Shown here: one piece after another, positions 34,963 to 42,783 of the stretch
Numbering within the stretch: the stretch's first letter is position 1
Layout: each line of letters starts with the position of its first letter
Assembly: GCF_900177425.1 (NCBI RefSeq)
Contig: NZ_LT840184.1
Coordinates: 2,232,238 to 2,296,237, forward strand
Direction of reading: 5' to 3'
Length of the DNA stretch: 64,000 nucleotides
DNA from: Paenibacillus uliginis N3/975
Lineage (GTDB): Bacteria; Bacillota; Bacilli; Paenibacillales; Paenibacillaceae
The notes under the pieces: model-generated
Seen by the model: the letters and a program-made list of their open reading frames with translations, nothing else
Databases searched by the model: none
What the model was told of the DNA's origin: nothing
Made by a program: the position numbers and the translations under genes

Positions 34963-35319
34963 ATGAACCGTAGAGAAGAGTTACAACAGATGTATAAGGA
35001 AATCAAGATTGAAGCCGGTGTTTATGCGATTAAAAATATGAAAAACGGTAAAATCCTAGTAGTCGGAACACCGAATCTTAAGACGATTAACGGTAAACGT
35101 TTTGAACTTCAAATGGGAACAAGCATGAACAAAAGTATGCAACAGGAATGGAACGAGTATGGGGAAGATGCCTTCGTGTTTGAAATTCTTGAGGTGTTTG
35201 AACCGAACAATGATCCGTTCTACAACTTAAAGGATGCTGTTAACAAGAGAGAAGAACATTGGATTATGGAACTGCAGTCCTTTGGTGAACGCGGTTATAA
35301 CTCGGTTAAACAATTATAA
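34963..35319 (+). CDS. GIY-YIG nuclease-family protein with altered YIG motif
   Basis: 118 residues. GVYAIKNMKNGKILVVGTPNL is the GIY-YIG hairpin with GVY for GIY and VVG for YIG. Downstream, KTINGKRFELQMG stands where the catalytic Arg region would be, and FYNLKDAVNKREEHWIMELQ carries a KREEHW helix with the Glu expected to bind metal. SFGERGYN closes the domain. The ATG at 34963 follows AGGAGGAA; upstream in-frame codons overlap the DUF2087 gene. Activity is uncertain. Terminator follows. Confidence 0.85.
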   Translation: MNRREELQQMYKEIKIEAGVYAIKNMKNGKILVVGTPNLKTINGKRFELQMGTSMNKSMQQEWNEYGEDAFVFEILEVFEPNNDPFYNLKDAVNKREEHWIMELQSFGERGYNSVKQL

Positions 35320-35330
35320 ATTGTTCAGAT

Positions 35331-35361
35331 AATGGAGCTGCTCAGTCAGCTTCATTTTTTT
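35331..35361 (+). terminator. Terminator of the DUF2087/GIY-YIG operon
   Basis: AATG-AGCTG pairs with CAGCT-CATT, followed by seven T. Confidence 0.85.
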
Positions 35362-35634
35362 ATGATCTACCCATTCCAACTTTTCTGATTTGGGCCTTTG
35401 AGACGGATAGAAGCTTATCAGGTACTTGATCATCTGGAAGAGATGATGGCACGGTTACATCGCGCTTGTTACTGCAGGGATAGGAGAAGAAACATGCATA
35501 TTCACGGGGAAACAGTGGCTGGATAATTACTTCCATTTGCATGGGGGGGAAGGTTGATATATTATTTTTATTAACAACATAAACCGCTTGCCACACTTAT
35601 GTTTGAAATACACGAAAGTGAGACGTGATCAGAA
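35362..35634. other. Intergenic stretch before DegV
   Basis: The 315 bases from 35320 to 35634 contain the terminator and then about 270 bases without a convincing gene on either strand. ACGAAAGTGAGACGTG before the DegV start is its ribosome region. No strong promoter stands out. Confidence 0.4.
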
Positions 35635-36483
35635 ATGAGATCCATTGCATGGGTAACTGACAGCACAAGCACCATAGATCCAGAGTTTGCCAAAGAAAAT
35701 CATATTTATATCGTTCCTTTACGCCTTATTCTTGGGCAAGAGATATATAAAGAGAGCATTGATATATCGGCAGAAGATTTCTATGAGAAAATGCGCCATG
35801 AATCGAAAGTCAGCAGCTCACAGCCACCGATTGGCGAATTCATTGAGCTCTATGAGTCATTGAAAGAGAAATATGATGATGTAATCGCAATTCACTGTTC
35901 TTCGGAGTTAAGCGGTACTCTAAATACGTCCATGCAGGCAGCAGAAATCGCTGAGGTTCCTGCTGTTGGGATCGATTCCAGATTCGGCGCGTTTCCGCTG
36001 CGTGAAATGGTGATGGCGGGAATAAGCTGGCATAAACTGGGTCATTCGATTCATGAAATTAAGGAAAAGATCGAGACCATGGTACAAAATACGTCCTTCT
36101 ACCTTATCCCGGCAAATTTGCATCGTCTGCACAGTAGCGGACGAGTGTCAGGCACTCAATTGCTGCTAAGTAATCTACTGCGTATTCATTTGCTACTTCG
36201 TTTTGAGGAGGGCAAAGTGGTAGTCGAAGAGAAAATACGGACCTTCAAGAAAGCTAAACAGAAAATGGTAGAAACACTTAAGTTTGACATCCAGAAAATT
36301 AAAAAGGTATGTATCATGCATGCAAACAATGAGGAAGAAGCCAAAGAAATTGAAAAAGAATTGAGTGGTTTGCATCCGTCTCTTAAAACTGAGATTATGA
36401 CGTTTATCCCTGTTGTCGGTGTTCATACGGGCGAAGGAACACTTGCCATGTCATGGATCAAAAATCAGCCCTCTTTTTCCTGA
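35635..36483 (+). CDS. DegV-family fatty-acid-binding protein (FakB-like)
   Basis: 282 residues. WVTDSTSTIDPEFAKEN opens the DegV fold with the TDST motif; VSSSQPPIGEF and HCSSELSGTLNTS surround the acyl-binding pocket, and HRLHSSGRVSG is the conserved central element. FakB proteins present fatty acids to the FakA kinase for incorporation into phospholipids. No FakA is adjacent. Family-typical length. Own terminator. Confidence 0.93.
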   Translation: MRSIAWVTDSTSTIDPEFAKENHIYIVPLRLILGQEIYKESIDISAEDFYEKMRHESKVSSSQPPIGEFIELYESLKEKYDDVIAIHCSSELSGTLNTSMQAAEIAEVPAVGIDSRFGAFPLREMVMAGISWHKLGHSIHEIKEKIETMVQNTSFYLIPANLHRLHSSGRVSGTQLLLSNLLRIHLLLRFEEGKVVVEEKIRTFKKAKQKMVETLKFDIQKIKKVCIMHANNEEEAKEIEKELSGLHPSLKTEIMTFIPVVGVHTGEGTLAMSWIKNQPSFS

Positions 36484-36513
36484 TCATAGTTAAATACTAG
36501 TTAGTAATCACAG

Positions 36514-36543
36514 CAGCCTGAATTTCATTATCAGGCTGTTTTT
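36514..36543 (+). terminator. Terminator after DegV
   Basis: CAGCCTGA pairs with TCAGGCTG, then TTTTTC. Confidence 0.85.
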
Positions 36544-36653
36544 CATCATAAAAATTTGTTGATCTCATCGAATTATCTTTTTGGAGCCGCTGTCATAAAT
36601 TCATCGTTTCTAACCGTATGATATCAGTTGATAAGTATTAGGAGGAGATGTGA

Positions 36654-36704
36654 ATGGCAACAATACAGTATGGTAATCTATATCTAAAGGAGTTCATCTT
36701 ATGA
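36654..36704 (+). CDS. 16-codon upstream ORF coupled to the next small gene
   Basis: ATG...TGA encodes MATIQYGNLYLKEFIL. An excellent ribosome site (AGGAGGAG) lies 6 bases upstream. Its TGA overlaps the ATG of the 51-codon gene (ATGA), and its own end contains that gene's AAAGGAG. Either a leader peptide or a very small protein. Confidence 0.5.
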   Translation: MATIQYGNLYLKEFIL

Positions 36705-36856
36705 AGATCATCATAAGTCAAACTGAAGCGATGGAGAAAAAAGTATGGGATGAAATTATAGTCATGTTTGGACTGGGAGAAGATGATGAAGTCTGGGACA
36801 ATGAACAATTTATATTGACAGAAGACCAGGCAAGAGAGCTCGGGCTGATTAAATAG
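36701..36856 (+). CDS. Small acidic protein of 51 residues
   Basis: MKIIISQTEAMEKKVWDEII..., ending LTEDQARELGLIK. AAAGGAG lies 8 bases before the ATG and a terminator follows within 10 bases of the stop. The compact acidic sequence with E-D-E-W repeats has no recognised family. It is preceded by an overlapping 16-codon ORF with its own strong ribosome site. Cytoplasmic, no membrane span. Confidence 0.75.
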   Translation: MKIIISQTEAMEKKVWDEIIVMFGLGEDDEVWDNEQFILTEDQARELGLIK

Positions 36857-36863
36857 AAGGTTT

Positions 36864-36889
36864 CAGCCGCACACTGCTGCGGTTTTTTC
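36864..36889 (+). terminator. Terminator after the 51-codon gene
   Basis: CCGCA pairs with TGCGG, then TTTTTT. Confidence 0.7.
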
Positions 36890-36965
36890 TTCTTGTCAGG
36901 AAGGACATCAAAGGATATTTCTAGAAGTAGGACAACAAATGAGGTACATAAAAGGAAGGTGTATT

Positions 36966-38273
36966 ATGAAGAGTTGTACATATATTAGTGTGTTGATGTG
37001 TCTGTTAATACTCGGGATCGCCGGGTGTGGTGCAAATTCGGAGACAGCCAAGGACGAGGTACAGATACCACCGAAGACAGAAACCAGTGATGGTCCTAAA
37101 GTTTCAAATGGAGTGAAGGAGGGGAAATCACAGACGAAAGATCCTGTTGCCAACAAGCCTGTTGACGATTCAAATGATTCTGCGCTTACACAGCTGAAAG
37201 AACTCAGTTTGGAAGAAAAAGTAGGTCAGTTGGTTATTGTCGGTATGGAAGGTACAACGGTGGACAGTTCCTCCCGTAAACTGCTGAATACATATCATGT
37301 TGGTGGATTTATTTTTTTCAAGGACAATATGGAAAGCATAAGTCAGTCGGTACAGCTCTTTAACAGTTTAAAGAAAGCGAATGCCGGTAATCCAATTCCG
37401 CTCTGGATGAGTATTGATGAAGAAGGGGGAAGGGTCTCTCGAATGCCCGATCCGTTTGTAAAGCTGCCTTCGAGTGGTAAAGTCGGAGAGAACGATGATC
37501 CCGCGTTAGCTCAAGAGATCGCCGGTCAAATCGGGAAAAGGCTGTTCGGATTCGGTTTGAACATGGCCTATGCTCCTGTGCTTGATGTGAACAGCAATCC
37601 GGATAATCCGGTCATTGGAGACCGTTCCTTTGGTAACAGCGCCAAAATGGTTAGTAGACTTGGGATCGCTGCCATGAAAGGGATTCAAGAAACAGGTGTT
37701 GTGCCGGCGGTGAAGCATTTTCCCGGCCATGGGGACACGTCCGTCGATTCTCATTTTGGACTGCCTGTGGTTGAGCATGATAAGGAACGTCTGAATAAAC
37801 TGGAATTGGCTCCGTTCAAGGATGCAATCGATAACGGGGCTGACGTTGTGATGGTCTCCCACCTCCTTATGTCGAAGATTGATCCTGAAACCCCTGCTTC
37901 ATTCTCAAAGCCTGTTATTACAGGATTACTGCGTGAGCAGCTTGGATTTAAGGGAGTTGTCATTACTGATGATATGACGATGGGGGCTGTCGGAGCGGGC
38001 GAGATTGAGATTGGTGAGGCAGCCATTCGTTCGGTATTGGCGGGAACTAACATTGTTCTGGTGGGGCATGAGTACGATAAAGAAGAAGCAGTAATCAAGT
38101 CTTTAATTCAAGCTGTAAAAAGCAAGCGAATCACTGAAAAAATATTGGATGAACGAGTACTGACCATTTTACGTCTAAAACAGAAGTACAACATCAATGA
38201 TCAGCCGGTAACAGGTCCTGATGTGAAGCAGTTGAATGCGGAAGCTAAGCAGTTGATCAGCAAGCTTAAATGA
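36966..38273 (+). CDS. GH3-family beta-N-acetylhexosaminidase lipoprotein (NagZ-like)
   Basis: 435 residues. The signal ends in lipobox LGIAGC (Cys near residue 21), then an 80-residue low-complexity linker. GH3 domain: LVIVGMEG, IDEEGGRVSRMPDPF, GLNMAYAPVLDVNSNPDNPV, KHFPGHGDTSVDSHFGLP (the catalytic loop with His and Asp) and VVITDDMTMGAV with the nucleophile Asp. Single-domain GH3 enzymes of this type remove GlcNAc from muropeptides, so it likely works in wall turnover at the cell surface. AAGGAAGG precedes the ATG at 36966. Confidence 0.93.
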   Translation: MKSCTYISVLMCLLILGIAGCGANSETAKDEVQIPPKTETSDGPKVSNGVKEGKSQTKDPVANKPVDDSNDSALTQLKELSLEEKVGQLVIVGMEGTTVDSSSRKLLNTYHVGGFIFFKDNMESISQSVQLFNSLKKANAGNPIPLWMSIDEEGGRVSRMPDPFVKLPSSGKVGENDDPALAQEIAGQIGKRLFGFGLNMAYAPVLDVNSNPDNPVIGDRSFGNSAKMVSRLGIAAMKGIQETGVVPAVKHFPGHGDTSVDSHFGLPVVEHDKERLNKLELAPFKDAIDNGADVVMVSHLLMSKIDPETPASFSKPVITGLLREQLGFKGVVITDDMTMGAVGAGEIEIGEAAIRSVLAGTNIVLVGHEYDKEEAVIKSLIQAVKSKRITEKILDERVLTILRLKQKYNINDQPVTGPDVKQLNAEAKQLISKLK

Positions 38274-38323
38274 TTTATGACAGGAATGAATGACATAATA
38301 TATTTTAGGTTCATATTTATCAA

Positions 38324-38353
38324 CAAAAAAACCGATCTCGAATGAGATCGGTT
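38324..38353. terminator. Terminator-like hairpin with T-run only on the minus strand
   Basis: AACCGATCTC pairs with GAGATCGGTT. The A-run is on the left, so read leftward it ends in seven T; read rightward it lacks a T-run. It may serve the GH3 gene weakly, or an antisense transcript. Confidence 0.6.
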
Positions 38354-38418
38354 GTCCTTACATTATTTAAAAGTTGAAAACATAGTATTAATATGATAGA
38401 ATGACGGATAAACAATTA

Positions 38419-38446
38419 TTGTCTTGAAGTCATAATAATCTACAAT
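38419..38446 (+). promoter_or_regulatory. Promoter of the sigma-factor gene
   Basis: TTGTCT, 16 bases, TACAAT, 45 bases before the start. Confidence 0.55.
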
Positions 38447-38490
38447 AAGATTAGCATAAAATATCAGAAATGTCAACAGGGGGGCATAGA

Positions 38491-39441
38491 ATGGAAAACC
38501 GTCACGGTGCGGATTTCGCAATGGAACGTGAGGCTGTGGAACCGGAAAAAACAGCGAGCTCTCCAACAGAGGATTTTTCGGTACACGATGATCTTACGCT
38601 TCCTCCAGGCATCAAGATCAGCGATCCGGTTCGTATGTATTTGAAAGAGATTGGACGTGTTCCGCTTCTTTCAGCTGATGAGGAAATAGAACTTGCAAAA
38701 AGAATCAATAATGGTGATGAAGAAGCCAAGCGCCGATTGGCCGAAGCCAACCTTCGTCTGGTCGTCAGCATAGCAAGACGTTATGCGGGACGAGGCATGC
38801 AATTCCTTGATCTCATTCAAGAAGGTAATATGGGTCTGATCAAAGCCGTTGAGAAGTTTGATTATTCTAAAGGATTTAAATTCAGCACATATGCCACATG
38901 GTGGATCCGGCAGGCTATTACCCGTTCAATCGCCGATCAGGCACGAACGATTCGTATTCCTGTACACATGGTTGAGACGATCAATAAGCTTGTAAGAATT
39001 TCGCGCCAGCTTCTTCAAGATCTTGGACGTGAGCCGACTCCTGAGGAGATCGGTAAAGAGATGGATATCAGCCCCGAAAAAGTACGGGAAATTCTTAAAG
39101 TTTCTCAGGAACCGGTTTCTCTTGAAACTCCGGTAGGGGAAGAAAGCGACTCGAATCTGGGCGACTTTATAGAGGACCAAGATGCACTCGCTCCGGCAGA
39201 CGCAGCAGCTTTTGAACTGTTGAAAGAACAGCTGGAAGAAGTGCTTGATACCCTGACGGAGCGGGAGGAGAATGTTCTTCGTCTCCGGTTCGGACTTGAG
39301 GATGGCAGAACGAGAACGCTTGAAGAAGTGGGTCAGGTATTTGGGGTAACCCGGGAGCGTATCCGTCAAATTGAGGCCAAAGCACTTCGTAAACTAAGAC
39401 ATCCTAGCCGAAGCAAACGATTAAAAGACTTTCTTGAATAG
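38491..39441 (+). CDS. Primary-type sigma-70 factor lacking region 1.1 (second RpoD-like)
   Basis: 316 residues. Region 1.2 (DPVRMYLKEIGRVPLLSADEE), region 2 (NLRLVVSIARRYAGRGMQFL, KFSTYATWWIRQAITRSI), region 3 and region 4.2 (TLEEVGQVFGVTRERIRQIE) are all present and essentially those of SigA. The acidic region 1.1 that occupies the first 80-100 residues of housekeeping SigA is absent. Its neighbours are a GH3 gene and murB rather than dnaG, so this is probably a second, group-2-like sigma factor with SigA promoter specificity. The ATG at 38491 follows AGGGGGG. Confidence 0.9.
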   Translation: MENRHGADFAMEREAVEPEKTASSPTEDFSVHDDLTLPPGIKISDPVRMYLKEIGRVPLLSADEEIELAKRINNGDEEAKRRLAEANLRLVVSIARRYAGRGMQFLDLIQEGNMGLIKAVEKFDYSKGFKFSTYATWWIRQAITRSIADQARTIRIPVHMVETINKLVRISRQLLQDLGREPTPEEIGKEMDISPEKVREILKVSQEPVSLETPVGEESDSNLGDFIEDQDALAPADAAAFELLKEQLEEVLDTLTEREENVLRLRFGLEDGRTRTLEEVGQVFGVTRERIRQIEAKALRKLRHPSRSKRLKDFLE

Positions 39442-39794
39442 TCTTTGTTTTCGGTACAGATAACTATGGCTCAGATCAGATCTCTTGTGAATGCGGAAAT
39501 GCACTTGAGGAATATAGTCAATACGAGGGCGCGGAACAAGAAGAATTTGTTGGGGTGTGGAGAGATCTATCCACTCCGAAGTAATCCACACGGTTATAAA
39601 CACAGTCCCTTGGAAGTCGGCATCTTGTTGCCCTTTTCAAGGGGCTATTTAGTTTGTTAAAGGGAAGCAATCTGTGAATGAATTGACATGGGTCAAGAGC
39701 TTCCATCATAATTATGAAACGTAAATATATATATAGATAGATCATCGTAATTACCATTGATGTATCAAAGACGAAATATTTTTAGAGGAGTGAC
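39442..39794 (+). other. 353-base intergenic region between the sigma gene and murB
   Basis: No gene seen. A weak hairpin CCCTT-TTC-AAGGG at 39631-39644 could end the sigma-factor transcript, a TTGACA promoter lies at 39683, and a short (TA)n/GATA run lies at about 39725-39742. Confidence 0.4.
39683..39712 (+). promoter_or_regulatory. Promoter of the murB-like gene
   Basis: TTGACA, 18 bases, CATAAT. Confidence 0.55.
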
Positions 39795-40826
39795 ATGACA
39801 CCGATGAGTTTACATACATCCGCTGTTGAACGGTTATGCTTGCGTAATATACCGCTGTCGAGCTTCTCTACGTATAGCATTGGAGGAGCGGCCAATTATG
39901 TGGCGCTGCCCGAGACGGCAGACGACCTGGCTGCGTTGTATCAGGATTGCAAGAAGCAAGGGTTGCCTTGGTACACCTTTGGTATGGGATCTAATATTTT
40001 ATTTCCTGATCAGCCGGATCCGGATATGGTCTTTGTCTCTCTCAAGAGATTTACCGAGCTGAAAACAAAGGGGGATAAATGGTTTGTATCTGCTGGAACC
40101 CCGATGTCACTGCTCTCCTTAATGGGACTTAGTGGCGGTACAGATTTGTTAGACTTTACGTTCCTGCTTCCCGGTTGTCTTGGGGCAGGCATTTATATGA
40201 ATGCAAAATACAATCATCGCCAAATTTGCGATATTATTGATACCGTTTATTATATCGACTTATCTTCCCGAGCGATGTCGGTTCAGTCCATTCCTTCAGC
40301 AGAGTGCGATTTTGCATACAAACAGTCTATTTTCCAGCATCATCCCTGGATTATTGTCGGGGCTGATCTGAATATTCCTGTTCATTCCGAAGAGCAAATC
40401 CAGTATGTCTCCAATCTGGCGCCGGCTTGGAAGGAGAGAGGAAACCATCCGTCATCACTTCCGCAGTTCTTTTCCTTTTTCCTTGGAGAAGTTCATGCTC
40501 TTGCGGGAAAAGGCATTCCAACACCGGAATCTATGCTTGATATTATTAAATATCGGACTGGCAAACGTCATTTCGACTATCCGTCATGTGGCTCTGTGTT
40601 TAAGAACAATTATAATTATGGTGTAGCCACTGGCTCACTGGTCGATCAGCTGAATTTGAAAGGAACAGAGCATGGGGGAGCGATTATCTCTCCTCATCAT
40701 GGCAATATGATATTAAACCAGAATCAGGCCAAGGCTTCCGACATTGTGTATTTGATGGAAGTGATAACCGAAGCGATTCATCGGAAATTCGGTTTTGTAC
40801 CGGAGCCGGAAATCGTTCTTGTTTGA
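39795..40826 (+). CDS. MurB-like UDP-N-acetylenolpyruvoylglucosamine reductase, divergent paralogue
   Basis: 343 residues. FAD-binding STYSIGGAANYVALPE, GMGSNILF, and the catalytic-Ser segment SCGSVFKN with the C-terminal EPEIVLV (catalytic Glu) are kept. Several normally invariant stretches differ: MNAKYNHRQ replaces MNAGA(Y/H)G, FAYKQSIF has Lys for the substrate-binding Arg of YRxS, and HHGNMILN replaces HANFIVN. There is also an insertion of about 30 residues before the SCGSVF segment. It may be a second MurB with altered substrate or efficiency. It stands alone, outside any mur cluster. Confidence 0.85.
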   Translation: MTPMSLHTSAVERLCLRNIPLSSFSTYSIGGAANYVALPETADDLAALYQDCKKQGLPWYTFGMGSNILFPDQPDPDMVFVSLKRFTELKTKGDKWFVSAGTPMSLLSLMGLSGGTDLLDFTFLLPGCLGAGIYMNAKYNHRQICDIIDTVYYIDLSSRAMSVQSIPSAECDFAYKQSIFQHHPWIIVGADLNIPVHSEEQIQYVSNLAPAWKERGNHPSSLPQFFSFFLGEVHALAGKGIPTPESMLDIIKYRTGKRHFDYPSCGSVFKNNYNYGVATGSLVDQLNLKGTEHGGAIISPHHGNMILNQNQAKASDIVYLMEVITEAIHRKFGFVPEPEIVLV

Positions 40827-40855
40827 AGGATTTTTTGAAATTCAGTGTAAATGAA

Positions 40856-40884
40856 TTGGAATAAGAAGAATTTAGCGATATAAT
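40856..40884 (+). promoter_or_regulatory. Promoter of ppaC
   Basis: TTGGAA, 17 bases, TATAAT. Confidence 0.7.
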
Positions 40885-40951
40885 CAGATAGGAGTTTGAC
40901 CAGCAGAAGTTTCTCATGAGTCAAGATAACAATCGACGGAGGGCAATTATT

Positions 40952-41881
40952 ATGGAAAATACTTTGATCTTTGGACACAAAAATCCGGATACGGATACAA
41001 TCTGTTCTGCTATAGCGTATGCCGAGCTGAAAAAAGCACTCGGTCTTAAAGCGGAAGCAGTCCGCTTGGGAGACATTAACGGGGAAACCCGATTCGCACT
41101 TGATTATTTCAAGGTGGAGGCTCCGCGATATGTTGAGACGGTAGCTAACGAAGCGAAAGAAGTAATTCTGGTAGACCATAATGAGCGTCAACAAAGCGTT
41201 AGCGATATCGATCAAGTGCGCGTTGTAGAGGTCATTGACCATCACCGTATTGCTAATTTTGAGACAAGCCATCCGCTTTATTACCGTGCTGAACCGGTTG
41301 GATGCACAGCAACGATCCTGAACAAAATTTACAAAGAAAAAGGCGTTGCAATCTCCAAAGAAATCGCTGGTCTGATGCTGTCCGCGATCATTTCGGATTC
41401 CCTGCTCTTTAAATCTCCTACCTGCACAGAGGAAGATGTGGCTGCAGCCCGTGAATTGGCTGAAATTGCGGGTGTTGATGCGGATGCATACGGATTAGAC
41501 ATGCTGAAAGCCGGAGCCGATCTGAGCGACAAGAGCATCGCTCAACTCATCTCCCTGGATGCAAAAGAATTTCAGATGGGCGGAGCAAAGGTAGAAATCG
41601 CCCAAGTTAATGCGGTTGACACGAACGATGTCCTTTCTCGTCAGACGGAGTTAGAGGAAGCGATCTCCGCAATCATTGCTGAGAAGAAGTTGGATTTGTT
41701 TGTTTTCGTTGTAACAGACATTTTGAACAACGACTCTATCGCGCTTGCATTAGGACAAGAATCTCAAGCAGTGGAGAAGGCTTATAATGTGGCACTGAAT
41801 AATAATCAAGCATTCTTGAAAGGTGTCGTTTCCCGTAAATCCCAGATCGTGCCCGTATTGACTGAAGCATTCAATAAGTAA
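40952..41881 (+). CDS. ppaC: Manganese-dependent inorganic pyrophosphatase
   Basis: 309 residues, the exact family length. DHH-family metal ligands are in order: GHKNPDTDTICSA, the Asp in LVDHNERQQS, and the DHH motif EVIDHHRIANFE. The C-terminal DHHA2 domain includes GVVSRKSQIVPVLTEAF (the SRKKQ phosphate-binding loop, here SRKSQ). It hydrolyses pyrophosphate in the cytoplasm and depends on Mn. The ATG at 40952 follows CGGAGGG. Strong promoter and terminator of its own. Confidence 0.97.
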   Translation: MENTLIFGHKNPDTDTICSAIAYAELKKALGLKAEAVRLGDINGETRFALDYFKVEAPRYVETVANEAKEVILVDHNERQQSVSDIDQVRVVEVIDHHRIANFETSHPLYYRAEPVGCTATILNKIYKEKGVAISKEIAGLMLSAIISDSLLFKSPTCTEEDVAAARELAEIAGVDADAYGLDMLKAGADLSDKSIAQLISLDAKEFQMGGAKVEIAQVNAVDTNDVLSRQTELEEAISAIIAEKKLDLFVFVVTDILNNDSIALALGQESQAVEKAYNVALNNNQAFLKGVVSRKSQIVPVLTEAFNK

Positions 41882-41921
41882 AATTATAGCCTAAGCTCTT
41901 AAGATTAATAGCTTTTATAGT

Positions 41922-41970
41922 AATAACCCGTCTGTTTCAACACTTATGTGTAGAGACAGACGGGTTATTT
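41922..41970 (+). terminator. Terminator after ppaC
   Basis: AATAACCCGTCTGT pairs perfectly with ACAGACGGGTTATT. Confidence 0.9.
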
Positions 41971-42168
41971 GTGTACAGAAGATTGAATTATTGTAACGAA
42001 TTAAAGACGAAATGAAACCCTTTTTGTTTCTGATTTTCATATACTAGCTATATAGAACGACAAAGAAATATGATCCATACTTAGAAATTGGTTTTAAGTT
42101 CCAGTCATAAGGGTAATCATTATATAGATGTCTGTTCTCCAATTTATACATAAGGGAGAGATGAAATT

Positions 42169-42687
42169 ATGAAAAAAAGAGTCTGGAAATTAACGTCCGT
42201 AATGCTGTTGGTATTTATGATGATGACGACGGTTGGGGTGGCTTCGAGTAATGAAGATTACAAACCAGTTGAGAAAGTTTCAAACCAAGAGGCCGTATTC
42301 ATTAATTCTATAGAAGTGAAAGATGGAAATGTATATCTGAATGTAGATCCGATTCAATGGTATGAAGGAGAAGAAGCGAATGAGATCTTCCGTGAACGCG
42401 AACAGGATCCTGAAATGACAGAAGCTCCGAATGGTTATTATATTGTAAATGATACGGAAGAGCAGGTGACTCTGCGAGTTGCTGATGATGCCGAGGTCCT
42501 GCTGCAGTTATATGACCACACAGGGCAAGTGGAAGATGCTGAAATTTTTTGGAATGAAGCAGTTAGCTTGAATAAATTCCTGTCAGCTTATGATAAGAAC
42601 GATATTATTGATATGAGCTGGTTCCCATACCACGTTACCGTTGAGGACGGTGTCGTAGTTAAAATTATTCAGCAATACACACCTTAA
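42169..42687 (+). CDS. Secreted protein of unknown function
   Basis: 172 residues. Signal peptide MKKRVWKLTSVMLLVFMMMTTVGVA, cleaved after VASS or nearby. The mature part is acidic, with IEVKDGNVYLNVDPIQWYEG, GYYIVNDTEEQVTLRVADDA and PYHVTVEDGVVVKIIQQY. This pattern (a short beta core with a WYEGEEA segment) recurs in small exported proteins, but I know no function. GGGAGAG precedes the ATG; a terminator follows. Confidence 0.75.
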   Translation: MKKRVWKLTSVMLLVFMMMTTVGVASSNEDYKPVEKVSNQEAVFINSIEVKDGNVYLNVDPIQWYEGEEANEIFREREQDPEMTEAPNGYYIVNDTEEQVTLRVADDAEVLLQLYDHTGQVEDAEIFWNEAVSLNKFLSAYDKNDIIDMSWFPYHVTVEDGVVVKIIQQYTP

Positions 42688-42699
42688 TATGTAACATAT

Positions 42700-42729
42700 A
42701 ACGGCCTGCATTTATGCAGGCCGTTTTTT
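42700..42729 (+). terminator. Terminator after the secreted protein
   Basis: AACGGCCTGCA-TTTA-TGCAGGCCGTT and TTTTT. Confidence 0.92.
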
Positions 42730-42783
42730 GTGTCCTCACATGCTATTCGAGCCGAGAATCATACGGCTTATTTCAGGATTCTC

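Noticed and set aside
35360..35596. 78-codon leftward ORF between GIY-YIG and DegV
   Set aside because: No ribosome site, atypical residues, and it overlaps the terminator region.
38363..38566. 67-codon leftward ORF starting inside the sigma-factor gene
   Set aside because: It is a shadow of the sigma gene start and its promoter; no ribosome site.
39725..39742. TA/GATA microsatellite before murB
   Set aside because: Very short AT-rich run, expected by chance in this background.
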